From Fodinibacter sp038258215 (lineage in GTDB: Bacteria > Actinomycetota > Actinomycetes > Actinomycetales > Dermatophilaceae), in the NCBI GenBank assembly GCA_038258215.1, contig JBBSQC010000001.1, forward strand, positions 124,001 to 188,000: a stretch of DNA of 64,000 nt, read 5' to 3'. The stretch's first letter is position 1; every line of letters starts with the position of its first letter. Under the pieces are notes generated by a model, which was not told the DNA's origin, did no database searches, and was given only the letters and a program-made list of their open reading frames with translations. This document shows positions 16,759-23,396 of this stretch, in pieces. A program made the translations under genes and the position numbers.

Positions 16759-17520
16759 GTGGGATCCGGCCACACCGCGCACCTTCACGTCGAGGGCAGC
16801 AGCGCCCTGCACGACCTCGCCCCGCACGCCAAGCTCGTCGGTCTCGTGGTGTTCGTGCTCCTCGTCGTGTCCGTCCCGTCCACCGCCCACGTCGCCCTCG
16901 GCGCCCTCCTCGTCCTGGCGGTCGCCGTGCTCGCCTCGACCCGGGTGCCCGCGCGGCACGTGCTGCCGCGGCTCGCCGTCGAGATCCCCTTCGTCGTGTT
17001 CGCCATCGTGCTCCCGTTCGTGGCCGTCGGGCCGAAGATCGACGTCGGCCCGTTCAGCGTGTCCGAGCAGGGGCTGGATGCCGCCATCGCCCTGCTCCTC
17101 AAGGGCACCTGCGGCGTCGTCGCGGCTGTCACCTTCGCGGTCACGACCAGACCCCGCGACCTCGTGCGCGCCCTGCAGCACCTTCGGGTGCCCGACCCCC
17201 TCGTGCTCATCGCGTCGTTCATGGTGCGCTACGTCGACGTCGTGGTCGACCAGATGCGCCGCATGCGGGTCGCGCGGGAGTCCCGGGGCTTCCGCTCCTC
17301 CTCGGTGCGGGGCTGGCCGACCATCGCGTCGAGCGCGGGAGCGCTGTTCATCCGCAGCTACGAGCGCGGTGAGCGCGTGCACCTGGCGATGGTCAGCCGG
17401 GGCTACTCCGGGTCGATGCCGGTGACCGCTCCGCTGTCGGCCACGACGCCCCAGTGGGCACTGGCCATGGCCCCCGCACTGCTGGCGGCCGGGGTCTCCC
17501 TCGCGGTGCGCGCGTCATGA
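16759..17520 (+). CDS. cbiQ: ECF transporter transmembrane T component CbiQ
   Basis: A 253-residue membrane protein with the C-terminal coupling motifs of EcfT/CbiQ (MRRMRVARESRGF, an Ala/Gly-Arg-Gly-type helix, and VSRGY) that contact the ATPase. GTG 16759 lies 3 bp after the cbiN stop; its own stop overlaps the cbiO ATG (ATGA). It transmits ATP-driven motion to CbiM. Confidence 0.9.
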   Translation: MGSGHTAHLHVEGSSALHDLAPHAKLVGLVVFVLLVVSVPSTAHVALGALLVLAVAVLASTRVPARHVLPRLAVEIPFVVFAIVLPFVAVGPKIDVGPFSVSEQGLDAAIALLLKGTCGVVAAVTFAVTTRPRDLVRALQHLRVPDPLVLIASFMVRYVDVVVDQMRRMRVARESRGFRSSSVRGWPTIASSAGALFIRSYERGERVHLAMVSRGYSGSMPVTAPLSATTPQWALAMAPALLAAGVSLAVRAS

Positions 17521-18248
17521 GCATCCCCGTCCTCGACCTGAACGGGGTCGCCTACGCCTATCCCGGCGGGCACCAGGCCCTCTTCGGGGTCGACCTGCAC
17601 GTGCACCGTGGGGAGCGCATCGCCCTCCTCGGGCCCAACGGCGCCGGCAAGACGACCCTGGTGCTGCACCTCAACGGCATCCTCACCCCGGGTCGGGGCA
17701 CGGTGGCGGTCTCCGGCCTTCCCGTCACCGGGGACAACCTCCTGGAGGTCCGACGCCGGGTGGGCATCGTCTTCCAGGACCCCGACGACCAGCTGTTCAT
17801 GCCGACCGTGCGCGACGACGTGGCGTTCGGCCCGGCCAACCTCGGCCTCCGGGGCCCCGAGCTCGACGCGCGGGTGGTGGAGGCCCTCGAAGCGGTGGGG
17901 GTCGGCGACCTCGCCGACCGGGCCCCGCACCACCTCTCCTTCGGGCAGCGGCGGCGCGTGGCCATCGCCACCGTGCTCGCGATGCACCCGGAGGTCCTCG
18001 TCCTGGACGAGCCGTCGTCGAACCTCGACCCGACCTCGCGCCGGGAGCTCGCCGAGATCCTGCGCGGGTTGGACGTCACCATCCTCATGGTCACCCACGA
18101 CCTCCCGTATGCCGTCGAGCTGTGTGAGCGCGCGGTGGTCCTGTCCGAGGGCACCGTGGTCGCTGACGGGGTCACGCGGGAGGTGCTCGCGGACTCCTCG
18201 TTCATGGCTCGCCACCGCCTGGAGCTCCCCGTCGGGTTCTCGATCTAG
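17517..18248 (+). CDS. cbiO: ECF transporter ATPase CbiO
   Basis: A 243-residue ABC ATPase. Walker A GPNGAGKTT is at about residues 38-46, the Q-loop at FQDPDDQLF, the signature at LSFGQRRRVA (variant of LSGGQ), Walker B at VLVLDEPSSNLDP, and the H-loop at VTHD. Only one ATPase is encoded, as in CbiMNQO systems that use a homodimer. Its TAG stop is part of the TAGGCT box preceding the DUF3090 gene, marking the right edge of the inserted segment. Confidence 0.93.
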   Translation: MSIPVLDLNGVAYAYPGGHQALFGVDLHVHRGERIALLGPNGAGKTTLVLHLNGILTPGRGTVAVSGLPVTGDNLLEVRRRVGIVFQDPDDQLFMPTVRDDVAFGPANLGLRGPELDARVVEALEAVGVGDLADRAPHHLSFGQRRRVAIATVLAMHPEVLVLDEPSSNLDPTSRRELAEILRGLDVTILMVTHDLPYAVELCERAVVLSEGTVVADGVTREVLADSSFMARHRLELPVGFSI

Positions 18249-18251
18249 GCT
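18246..18251 (+). promoter_or_regulatory. -10 box of DUF3090 gene overlapping the cbiO stop
   Basis: TAGGCT ends 6 nt before ATG 18258. The first three bases are the cbiO stop codon. A GGAGG between box and ATG is too close (1 nt) to be a normal ribosome site. Confidence 0.5.
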
Positions 18252-18257
18252 GGAGGC

Positions 18258-18767
18258 ATGCCAGCCATCGAGTTCGACCCGCCCTCGCGATTCGTCGCCG
18301 GCACCGTCGGGCCCCCCGGGGGTCGCACGTTCTTCCTCCAGGCGACCGGCGAGGGCCAGCTCTGCTCCGTGTCCCTCGAGAAGGTCCAGGTCAGCGTCCT
18401 CGCCGAACGGGTGACCGAGCTGCTCGACACCCACGCCGAAGGCACGGCCACCGAGCCGGTCGGCCCCGGTGACACCGACCCGCTCGGCACACCGATCGAG
18501 GACGAGTTCCGCGTCGACACCCTGAGCCTCGCGTGGGACCCCGCCCGTGGCGTCGTCGTCATCGAGTGCCACGACCAGGACCCCGAGGAGGCGGACGCCG
18601 ACACCCTGAGCACCCTGCGGGTCGTGCTCGCGCCCGAGGCGGCACGAGCGTTCGCGCGGCGGTGCACCGCGCTCGTCTCGGCCGGCCGCCCCAACTGCCC
18701 CTTCTGCGGTCAACCTCTCGACCCCTCCGGCCACATCTGCCCCCGTGCCAACGGCTACCGACGCTGA
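18258..18767 (+). CDS. DUF3090 family protein with C-terminal zinc ribbon
   Basis: A 169-residue protein matching DUF3090: it begins MPAIEFDPPSRFVAGTVGPPGGRTFFLQA and ends with a zinc-ribbon segment CPFCGQPLDPSGHICPR. Function unknown. It is invariably near SCO1664-type and MSMEG_4193-type genes and mshC in Actinobacteria. Its last 23 bp overlap the SCO1664 gene, so the two are translationally coupled. Confidence 0.88.
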   Translation: MPAIEFDPPSRFVAGTVGPPGGRTFFLQATGEGQLCSVSLEKVQVSVLAERVTELLDTHAEGTATEPVGPGDTDPLGTPIEDEFRVDTLSLAWDPARGVVVIECHDQDPEEADADTLSTLRVVLAPEAARAFARRCTALVSAGRPNCPFCGQPLDPSGHICPRANGYRR

Positions 18768-19545
18768 GGTCGCGGACCTCCTCGCCGTCGGTGCGCTCAC
18801 CCCGGTCGGGCGGATCTCGGCCTCCTCCAACGGTGCCCTCCTCTGCTCCCTCGAGTCGTCGAAGGAGCCCCTGCTCGTCATCCACAAGCCCGAGGCCTCC
18901 GAGCGCCCGCTGTGGGACTACCCGGACGGCACCCTCGCCGCCCGGGAGCGAGCGGCCTACGTCGTCAGCGCGGCCGGTGGCTTCGGCGTGGTCCCGCCGA
19001 CGGTCCTGCGAGAGGGCCCCCTCGGCAGGGGCTCGGTGCAGCAGTGGGTCGGACCGGTGGACACCGACCCCGAGCCGCTCGTCGACGTCACGTCGGCGGA
19101 GGCGGTGCCGGACGGCTGGGTTGTGGTGCTCGAAGGTCGCAGCCCGGACGGTGACCCGGTCGTGGTGTCACACAGCCGCGAGCCCGCGCTGCGCACGGTC
19201 GCCGTGCTCGACGCCGTGATCAACAACTCCGACCGGAAGGGCAGCCACGTGATCCGGGACGGCAGCCTGGTCCGTGGGTGCGACCACGGCGTGAGCCTGG
19301 GGGTCGAGCCCAAGCTGCGCACCGTGCTGTGGGGATGGGCGGGGGACGCGATCGCTCGCAGCGACCTGGCCCGCCTCGAGGCGCTCGACGACGCACTGTC
19401 GGGCCCGGTCGAGGCCGAGCTGTTGGAGCTGCTGACCCGCGCCGAGGTGCGAGCGCTGCGCGCGCGGGTGACCGCGTTGCTGGGCGGCGGGCGGCACCCG
19501 TTGCCCACTCCGGGCTGGCCCGCCATCCCGTGGCCGGCTCTGTGA
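18745..19545 (+). CDS. SCO1664 family kinase-fold protein
   Basis: A 266-residue protein with phosphoinositide-kinase-like landmarks: LVIHKPEASERPLWDYP near the start, a catalytic-loop-like VINNSDRKGSHVI, and a metal-loop-like GCDHGVSLGVE. The family is widespread in Actinobacteria and its substrate is unknown. It starts at GTG 18745 inside DUF3090. The position between a predicted phosphatase/DUF3090 module and mshC suggests a shared pathway, perhaps inositol phosphate metabolism feeding mycothiol (inference only). Confidence 0.85.
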   Translation: MPTATDAEVADLLAVGALTPVGRISASSNGALLCSLESSKEPLLVIHKPEASERPLWDYPDGTLAARERAAYVVSAAGGFGVVPPTVLREGPLGRGSVQQWVGPVDTDPEPLVDVTSAEAVPDGWVVVLEGRSPDGDPVVVSHSREPALRTVAVLDAVINNSDRKGSHVIRDGSLVRGCDHGVSLGVEPKLRTVLWGWAGDAIARSDLARLEALDDALSGPVEAELLELLTRAEVRALRARVTALLGGGRHPLPTPGWPAIPWPAL

Positions 19546-19568
19546 CCGCTGCCGTCTAGGCTGACCCG

Positions 19569-20822
19569 GTGAAGTCGTGGCCCGCTCCCTTCGTCCCGGC
19601 CGTCCCCGGCGCCGGCGACCCCCTCCACCTCTATGACACCCGCACCCGGTCGGTGCGCCCGGTGGATGCCGGGCCGGTGGCCAGGATGTACGTCTGCGGC
19701 ATCACGCCGTACGACGCCACCCACCTGGGGCACGCCGCGACCTACGTGACGTTCGACGTCGTGCGCCGTGCCCTGGCTGACGCCGGCCACCGGGTCGAGT
19801 CCGTCCAGAACGTCACCGATGTCGACGACCCGCTCCTGGCGCGAGCCGCACGCGACGGGATCGACTGGCGCGACCTCGCCACGGCCGAGATCGACCTCTT
19901 CCGCGAGGACATGACCGCCCTGGGCGTCATCCCACCGGAGCACTACCTCGGCGTCGTCGAGTCGATCCCCGAGATCATCGCGTCGGTCCGGGCGCTGCTG
20001 GACTCCGGGGCCGCCTACCGGCTGCCCGTTCCTGACGGTGCGGGCGACGGGGACGACCTCTACCTGGACCTGAGCCGGGCGCCGGCCTTCGGGTCGGTCT
20101 CCGGCTGGGACCGCGGGGCGATGCTCGCCGTCTACGCCGACCGGGGAGGCGACCCCGACCGCGCGGGAAAGCGCGACGCCCTCGACCCCTTGCTGTGGCA
20201 GGCCGTCCGGACCGGCGAGCCGTCCTGGGATGACGCGGTGCTCGGCGCCGGCCGACCCGGATGGCACATCGAGTGCACGGCGATCTGCCTGGGCCACCTG
20301 GGCGACGTGATCGACATCCAGGGCGGTGGCACCGACCTCGTCTTCCCGCACCACGAGATGACCGCCACCCAGGCTCTCGCACTGACCGGCGAGGGTCAGT
20401 TCGCCCGGCACTACGTGCACCAGGGGATGGTCGGCCTCGAGGGCGCCAAGATGAGCAAGTCCCGCGGCAACCTCGTGCTCGTCTCGCGGCTCCGCGCCGA
20501 CGGGGTCGACCCGATGGTCATTCGCCTCCTGCTCCTCGCCCAGCACTACCGTGAGGACTGGGACTACACCCCGGACCTGCTCGAGAGCGCGCAGGCGCGC
20601 CTGGACCGGTGGCGCGAGGCACTGTCGGTCAACCTGGGCGCGGAGTCCAGCACGACCCTCGCCGCGGTGCGCGCGGCCGTGGCCGACGACCTCGACACCC
20701 CGGCGGCCCTCGCGGCGGTCGATGCCTGGGCCGAGCGCACCCTCGCCGGCGAGTGGACGACGCGCGCCGCCCCCGGCCCCCTCGCCCGTCTCCTCGACGC
20801 GCTGCTCGGCATCCGCATCTGA
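19569..20822 (+). CDS. mshC: Cysteine:1D-myo-inosityl 2-amino-2-deoxyglucopyranoside ligase
   Basis: A 417-residue class I tRNA-synthetase-like ligase that joins cysteine to GlcN-inositol in mycothiol synthesis using ATP. Its N-terminus MKSWPAPFVPAVPG and MYVCGITPYDATHLGHA (Cys zinc ligand and HIGH motif) are MshC-like. Zinc ligands recur in WHIECTAI, and KMSKS is at about residue 293. It lacks the anticodon-binding extension of CysRS (about 460 residues or more). The GTG start is 6 nt after TAGGCT (19557-19562). Confidence 0.95.
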   Translation: MKSWPAPFVPAVPGAGDPLHLYDTRTRSVRPVDAGPVARMYVCGITPYDATHLGHAATYVTFDVVRRALADAGHRVESVQNVTDVDDPLLARAARDGIDWRDLATAEIDLFREDMTALGVIPPEHYLGVVESIPEIIASVRALLDSGAAYRLPVPDGAGDGDDLYLDLSRAPAFGSVSGWDRGAMLAVYADRGGDPDRAGKRDALDPLLWQAVRTGEPSWDDAVLGAGRPGWHIECTAICLGHLGDVIDIQGGGTDLVFPHHEMTATQALALTGEGQFARHYVHQGMVGLEGAKMSKSRGNLVLVSRLRADGVDPMVIRLLLLAQHYREDWDYTPDLLESAQARLDRWREALSVNLGAESSTTLAAVRAAVADDLDTPAALAAVDAWAERTLAGEWTTRAAPGPLARLLDALLGIRI

Positions 20823-20830
20823 CCGCGCCC

Positions 20831-20861
20831 TTGACCCTCACACGGTGAGAGGGGCCATCGT
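20831..20861 (+). promoter_or_regulatory. MerR-type promoter/operator with 19-bp spacer
   Basis: TTGACC (-35, 20831-20836) and CATCGT (-10, 20856-20861) are separated by 19 bp. The spacer holds the inverted repeat CCCTCAC-ACG-GTGAGAGGG, the geometry MerR activators recognise. The -10 box ends 7 nt before ATG 20869, so the mRNA would be leaderless. Probably autoregulated. Confidence 0.6.
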
Positions 20862-20868
20862 GGGGGCC

Positions 20869-21708
20869 ATGGACGACACCGAGACCCTCATGTCGATCGG
20901 GGAGTTCTCCGCCCGCACGCGGCTCAGCGTGCGGATGCTCCGTCACTACGACGAGCACGGCGTGCTGGTTCCCGCGATGGTGGACCCGCACTCGGGCTAC
21001 CGCCGCTACCACCGGGAGCAGCTGGCCCTCGCCGCGCACGTGCGCCGCCTGAGGGACGTGGGGTTCTCCGTGTCCGCCATCGCCGCCGTCATCGCGGCCC
21101 GCGGCACCCCCGCGTACGTGCATGCGCTCGAGCTCCAGCGCGTGGCCCTGCGCGAGGAGCTGCACGCCGTCACCGCACGGCTGGCCCTCATCGACCAGCT
21201 CCTCGACACCGAAGGACACGCCATGACCAGCATCACCGTCACCCGCACCACCGTCCCCGCCCGCAGGGTGGTCGCCCTGCGCGGCACCATCCCCACCTAC
21301 TCCGACGACGGCCTGCTCTGGGCCCGGCTCGCGCCCGAGCTGGAGGCCCAGGGCATCACCCCGACGGGGCCGGGTGGGTGCATCGAGCACGATCCCGAGT
21401 ACCGGGAGGCCGACGTCGACGAGTCGATCTGGCTCCCCGTGGCGTACGGCACCACCGCGTCAGCCCCTCTGGAGGTCATCGACCTCCCGCCCCAGGACGT
21501 CGTCCTGGCGCGTGTCGAGGGCCCCTACTCCCTGATCTCCGAGGCGCACGCCCGGATCGAGGAGTTCGTGCAGGCGGAGGGGCTCACCGTCGCCGCACGG
21601 GGCGCCGGCTCCCCGATCGAGACCAAGGTCTTCAACCGCTACCTGGCCGACCCGGGGGTGTGCGCCGAGGAGGACCTCGTCACCGAGGTGCACGTGCCGC
21701 TGGGCTGA
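20869..21708 (+). CDS. MerR-family regulator with GyrI-like effector domain
   Basis: A 279-residue regulator. The N-terminal winged helix is MSIGEFSARTRLSVRMLRHYDEHG, a coiled dimerisation helix runs to about residue 115, and the C-terminal GyrI-like/AraC effector-binding domain starts at MTSITVTRTTVPARRV (BmrR/TipA-like architecture). Effector-binding members respond to hydrophobic cations, antibiotics or heme-like ligands. The ATG at 20869 is preferred over upstream in-frame GTGs because those lie inside the operator. It stands alone between mshC and PAC2, so its regulon is not evident beyond itself. Confidence 0.9.
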   Translation: MDDTETLMSIGEFSARTRLSVRMLRHYDEHGVLVPAMVDPHSGYRRYHREQLALAAHVRRLRDVGFSVSAIAAVIAARGTPAYVHALELQRVALREELHAVTARLALIDQLLDTEGHAMTSITVTRTTVPARRVVALRGTIPTYSDDGLLWARLAPELEAQGITPTGPGGCIEHDPEYREADVDESIWLPVAYGTTASAPLEVIDLPPQDVVLARVEGPYSLISEAHARIEEFVQAEGLTVAARGAGSPIETKVFNRYLADPGVCAEEDLVTEVHVPLG

Positions 21709-21723
21709 CGACAAGATCCTTGG

Positions 21724-21771
21724 CCTCGAGTGCGGAAGTGGTCGCCAGGGCGACGACTTCCGCACTCGAGG
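21724..21771. terminator. Strong convergent terminator MerR / PAC2
   Basis: A long hairpin: CCTCGAGTGCGGAAGT-G-GTCGCC on the left pairs with the mirrored right arm ending ACTTCCGCACTCGAGG. More than 20 bp, with one or two mismatches, around an AGG-type loop. No U-tract, as is common in actinobacteria. Confidence 0.85.
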
Positions 21772-21778
21772 CTGGGGC

Positions 21779-22639
21779 TCAGCCGGGCTGGCCGGGCTCC
21801 TCGGAGCCGCGGCGACGCAGGTAGCGTTCGAACTCCTTGGCGATCGCGTCGCCACTCGCCTCGGGGAGCTCGGCAGTGTCCTGGGCCTCCTCGAGGCTCT
21901 CGACGTACTCCGCGACCTCCTCGTCGGAGGAGGCCAGCTCGTCGATACCGCGCTCCCAGGCCCGGGAGTCCTCATCGAGCTCACGGTGGTCGACCGGGCC
22001 GTCGAGCAGCTCTTCGAGGCGGCTCACCAGGGCCAGGGTGGCCTTCGGGGACGGGCTGTGGCCGGCATAGTGCGGCACGGCGGCCCAGCAGGACACCGAG
22101 GGGATGCCGACCTGGGTGGCGGCATCCGCGAGGACCCCGACGATGCCGGTGGGCCCCTCGTAGGAGCTCAGCTCCAGGTCGTGGCGGTGGCGGGTGTCCT
22201 CGCTGTCGGACGTGGCGCTCACCGGGATCGGGCGGGAGTGCGCGACGTCGGCCATCAGGGCCCCGAGGGTGATGACCGTGTTGACGTCGGCGGCCTGCGC
22301 GAGCTCCATGAGCTCGATGGCGAAGGCGCGCCACCGGAAGGACGGCTCGACCCCCTGCACGAGCACGACGTCCCGACCCAGCGGGGTGTCGGTGGCGACG
22401 AGGACCCGCGTCGTGCGCCAGCTGATCCGCCGCCGTCCGTTCTCGGCCACGACGCGCGGCCGGTTGACCTGGAAGTCGTAGTAGTCCTCGGGGTCCAGGG
22501 CCGCGACGACCTCCGCGTCCCAGATCTCCGCGAGGTGCTCGATGACGGCGCTCGCGGCCTCACCGGCGTCGTTCCACCCCTCGAAGGCCGCGATCATCAC
22601 CGCGTCCTTCAGCTCGGGCAGGTCCTCAAGCTCGATCAC
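21779..22639 (-). CDS. PAC2 family protein (proteasome assembly chaperone-like)
   Basis: A 286-residue protein of the PAC2 fold: MIELEDLPELKDAVMIAAFEGWNDAGEAAS, VLVQGVEPSFRWRAF, VITLGALMADVAHSRP, and VSCWAAVPHYAGHSPSPKATLALV. The C-terminal extension is acidic. It is related to eukaryotic PAC2 and archaeal PbaB, but a chaperone role in bacteria is unproven; it occurs in the same synteny block as the Pup-proteasome genes. The GTG at 22639 has a good ribosome site (AGGAGG, 5 nt), so this gene is not leaderless. Confidence 0.88.
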   Translation of the reverse strand: MIELEDLPELKDAVMIAAFEGWNDAGEAASAVIEHLAEIWDAEVVAALDPEDYYDFQVNRPRVVAENGRRRISWRTTRVLVATDTPLGRDVVLVQGVEPSFRWRAFAIELMELAQAADVNTVITLGALMADVAHSRPIPVSATSDSEDTRHRHDLELSSYEGPTGIVGVLADAATQVGIPSVSCWAAVPHYAGHSPSPKATLALVSRLEELLDGPVDHRELDEDSRAWERGIDELASSDEEVAEYVESLEEAQDTAELPEASGDAIAKEFERYLRRRGSEEPGQPG

Positions 22640-22692
22640 CGCGTCCTCCTGTCGTCAGGACTCCACCCTACGGCTCCCTAGACTCCATGGTC

Positions 22693-23385
22693 ATGAGCCT
22701 GCCCGCAGCCGTCCTCTGGGACATGGACGGCACGATCGTCGACACCGAGCCCTACTGGATCGACGCCGAGCACGACATCGTCGAGGAGCACGGCGGGCAG
22801 TGGAACGACGAGTTCGCCCACCAGATCGTCGGCAGCGACCTGCTGGTGTCCGCGGAGTTCATCCGCGCCAACTCACCGATCACGTGGGACCCGCCCCGCA
22901 TCGTCGAGGAGCTGCTCGTGCGGGTCGTCGCCCGGATCCGTGAGCACGTGCCCTGGCGACCGGGGGCCCTCGAGCTGCTGGACGGCCTCCGGGAGGCCGG
23001 CGTCCCCAACGCGCTCGTCACGATGTCGTGGCGGTCGCTGGCCGACGCGGTGCTCGACGCCCTGCCGGAGGGCACCTTCCAGGTCGTCGTCACCGGGGAC
23101 GAGGTGGAGCACGGCAAGCCGCACCCGGAGCCCTACCACGCCGCGGCCCGAGCCCTGGGGGTCTCGCCGCGGGACTGCGTCGCGATCGAGGACTCCCCGA
23201 CCGGGGTGCGTTCGGCGATCTCGGCCGGGGTGCCCACGGTGGCGGTGCCGCACGTGGTGTCGGTGCCCGAGCTCGCGGGGGCCGTGCACCTGGACAGCCT
23301 GGAGGGCGTCACACCGCAGCGGTTGGCCACGCTCGCCGACCGGGCTCGGTCCGGGTCAGTCCTGGGCGGAGAGGGCCTCGCCTGA
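22693..23385 (+). CDS. HAD-IA family hydrolase
   Basis: A 230-residue phosphatase/phosphomutase-like protein. Motif I is DMDGTIVDTEPYW (nucleophile and acid Asp), motif II VTMSW (Ser/Thr), motif III the Lys in EHGKPHPEPY, motif IV AIEDSPTGV. The cap is the alpha-helical C1 type. Start: TAGACT (22679-22684) lies 8 nt before ATG 22693, so this ATG is preferred over ATG 22687, which is 2 nt from the box. The last 30 bp overlap the convergent LuxR-type gene, in the segment that repeats the RecB-like 3' end. Confidence 0.92.
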   Translation: MSLPAAVLWDMDGTIVDTEPYWIDAEHDIVEEHGGQWNDEFAHQIVGSDLLVSAEFIRANSPITWDPPRIVEELLVRVVARIREHVPWRPGALELLDGLREAGVPNALVTMSWRSLADAVLDALPEGTFQVVVTGDEVEHGKPHPEPYHAAARALGVSPRDCVAIEDSPTGVRSAISAGVPTVAVPHVVSVPELAGAVHLDSLEGVTPQRLATLADRARSGSVLGGEGLA

Positions 23386-23396
23386 TCGGTCCGGGT
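23356..23396. repeat. Direct repeat copy A (degenerate copy of RecB-like 3' end)
   Basis: Starts TCAGTCCTGGGCGG and encodes, on the minus strand, the LuxR-regulator C-terminus DRSGEALSAQD. About 33-34 of 41 positions match copy B at 29515-29555. The two copies bound a 6.1-kb segment holding three genes. Confidence 0.65.
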
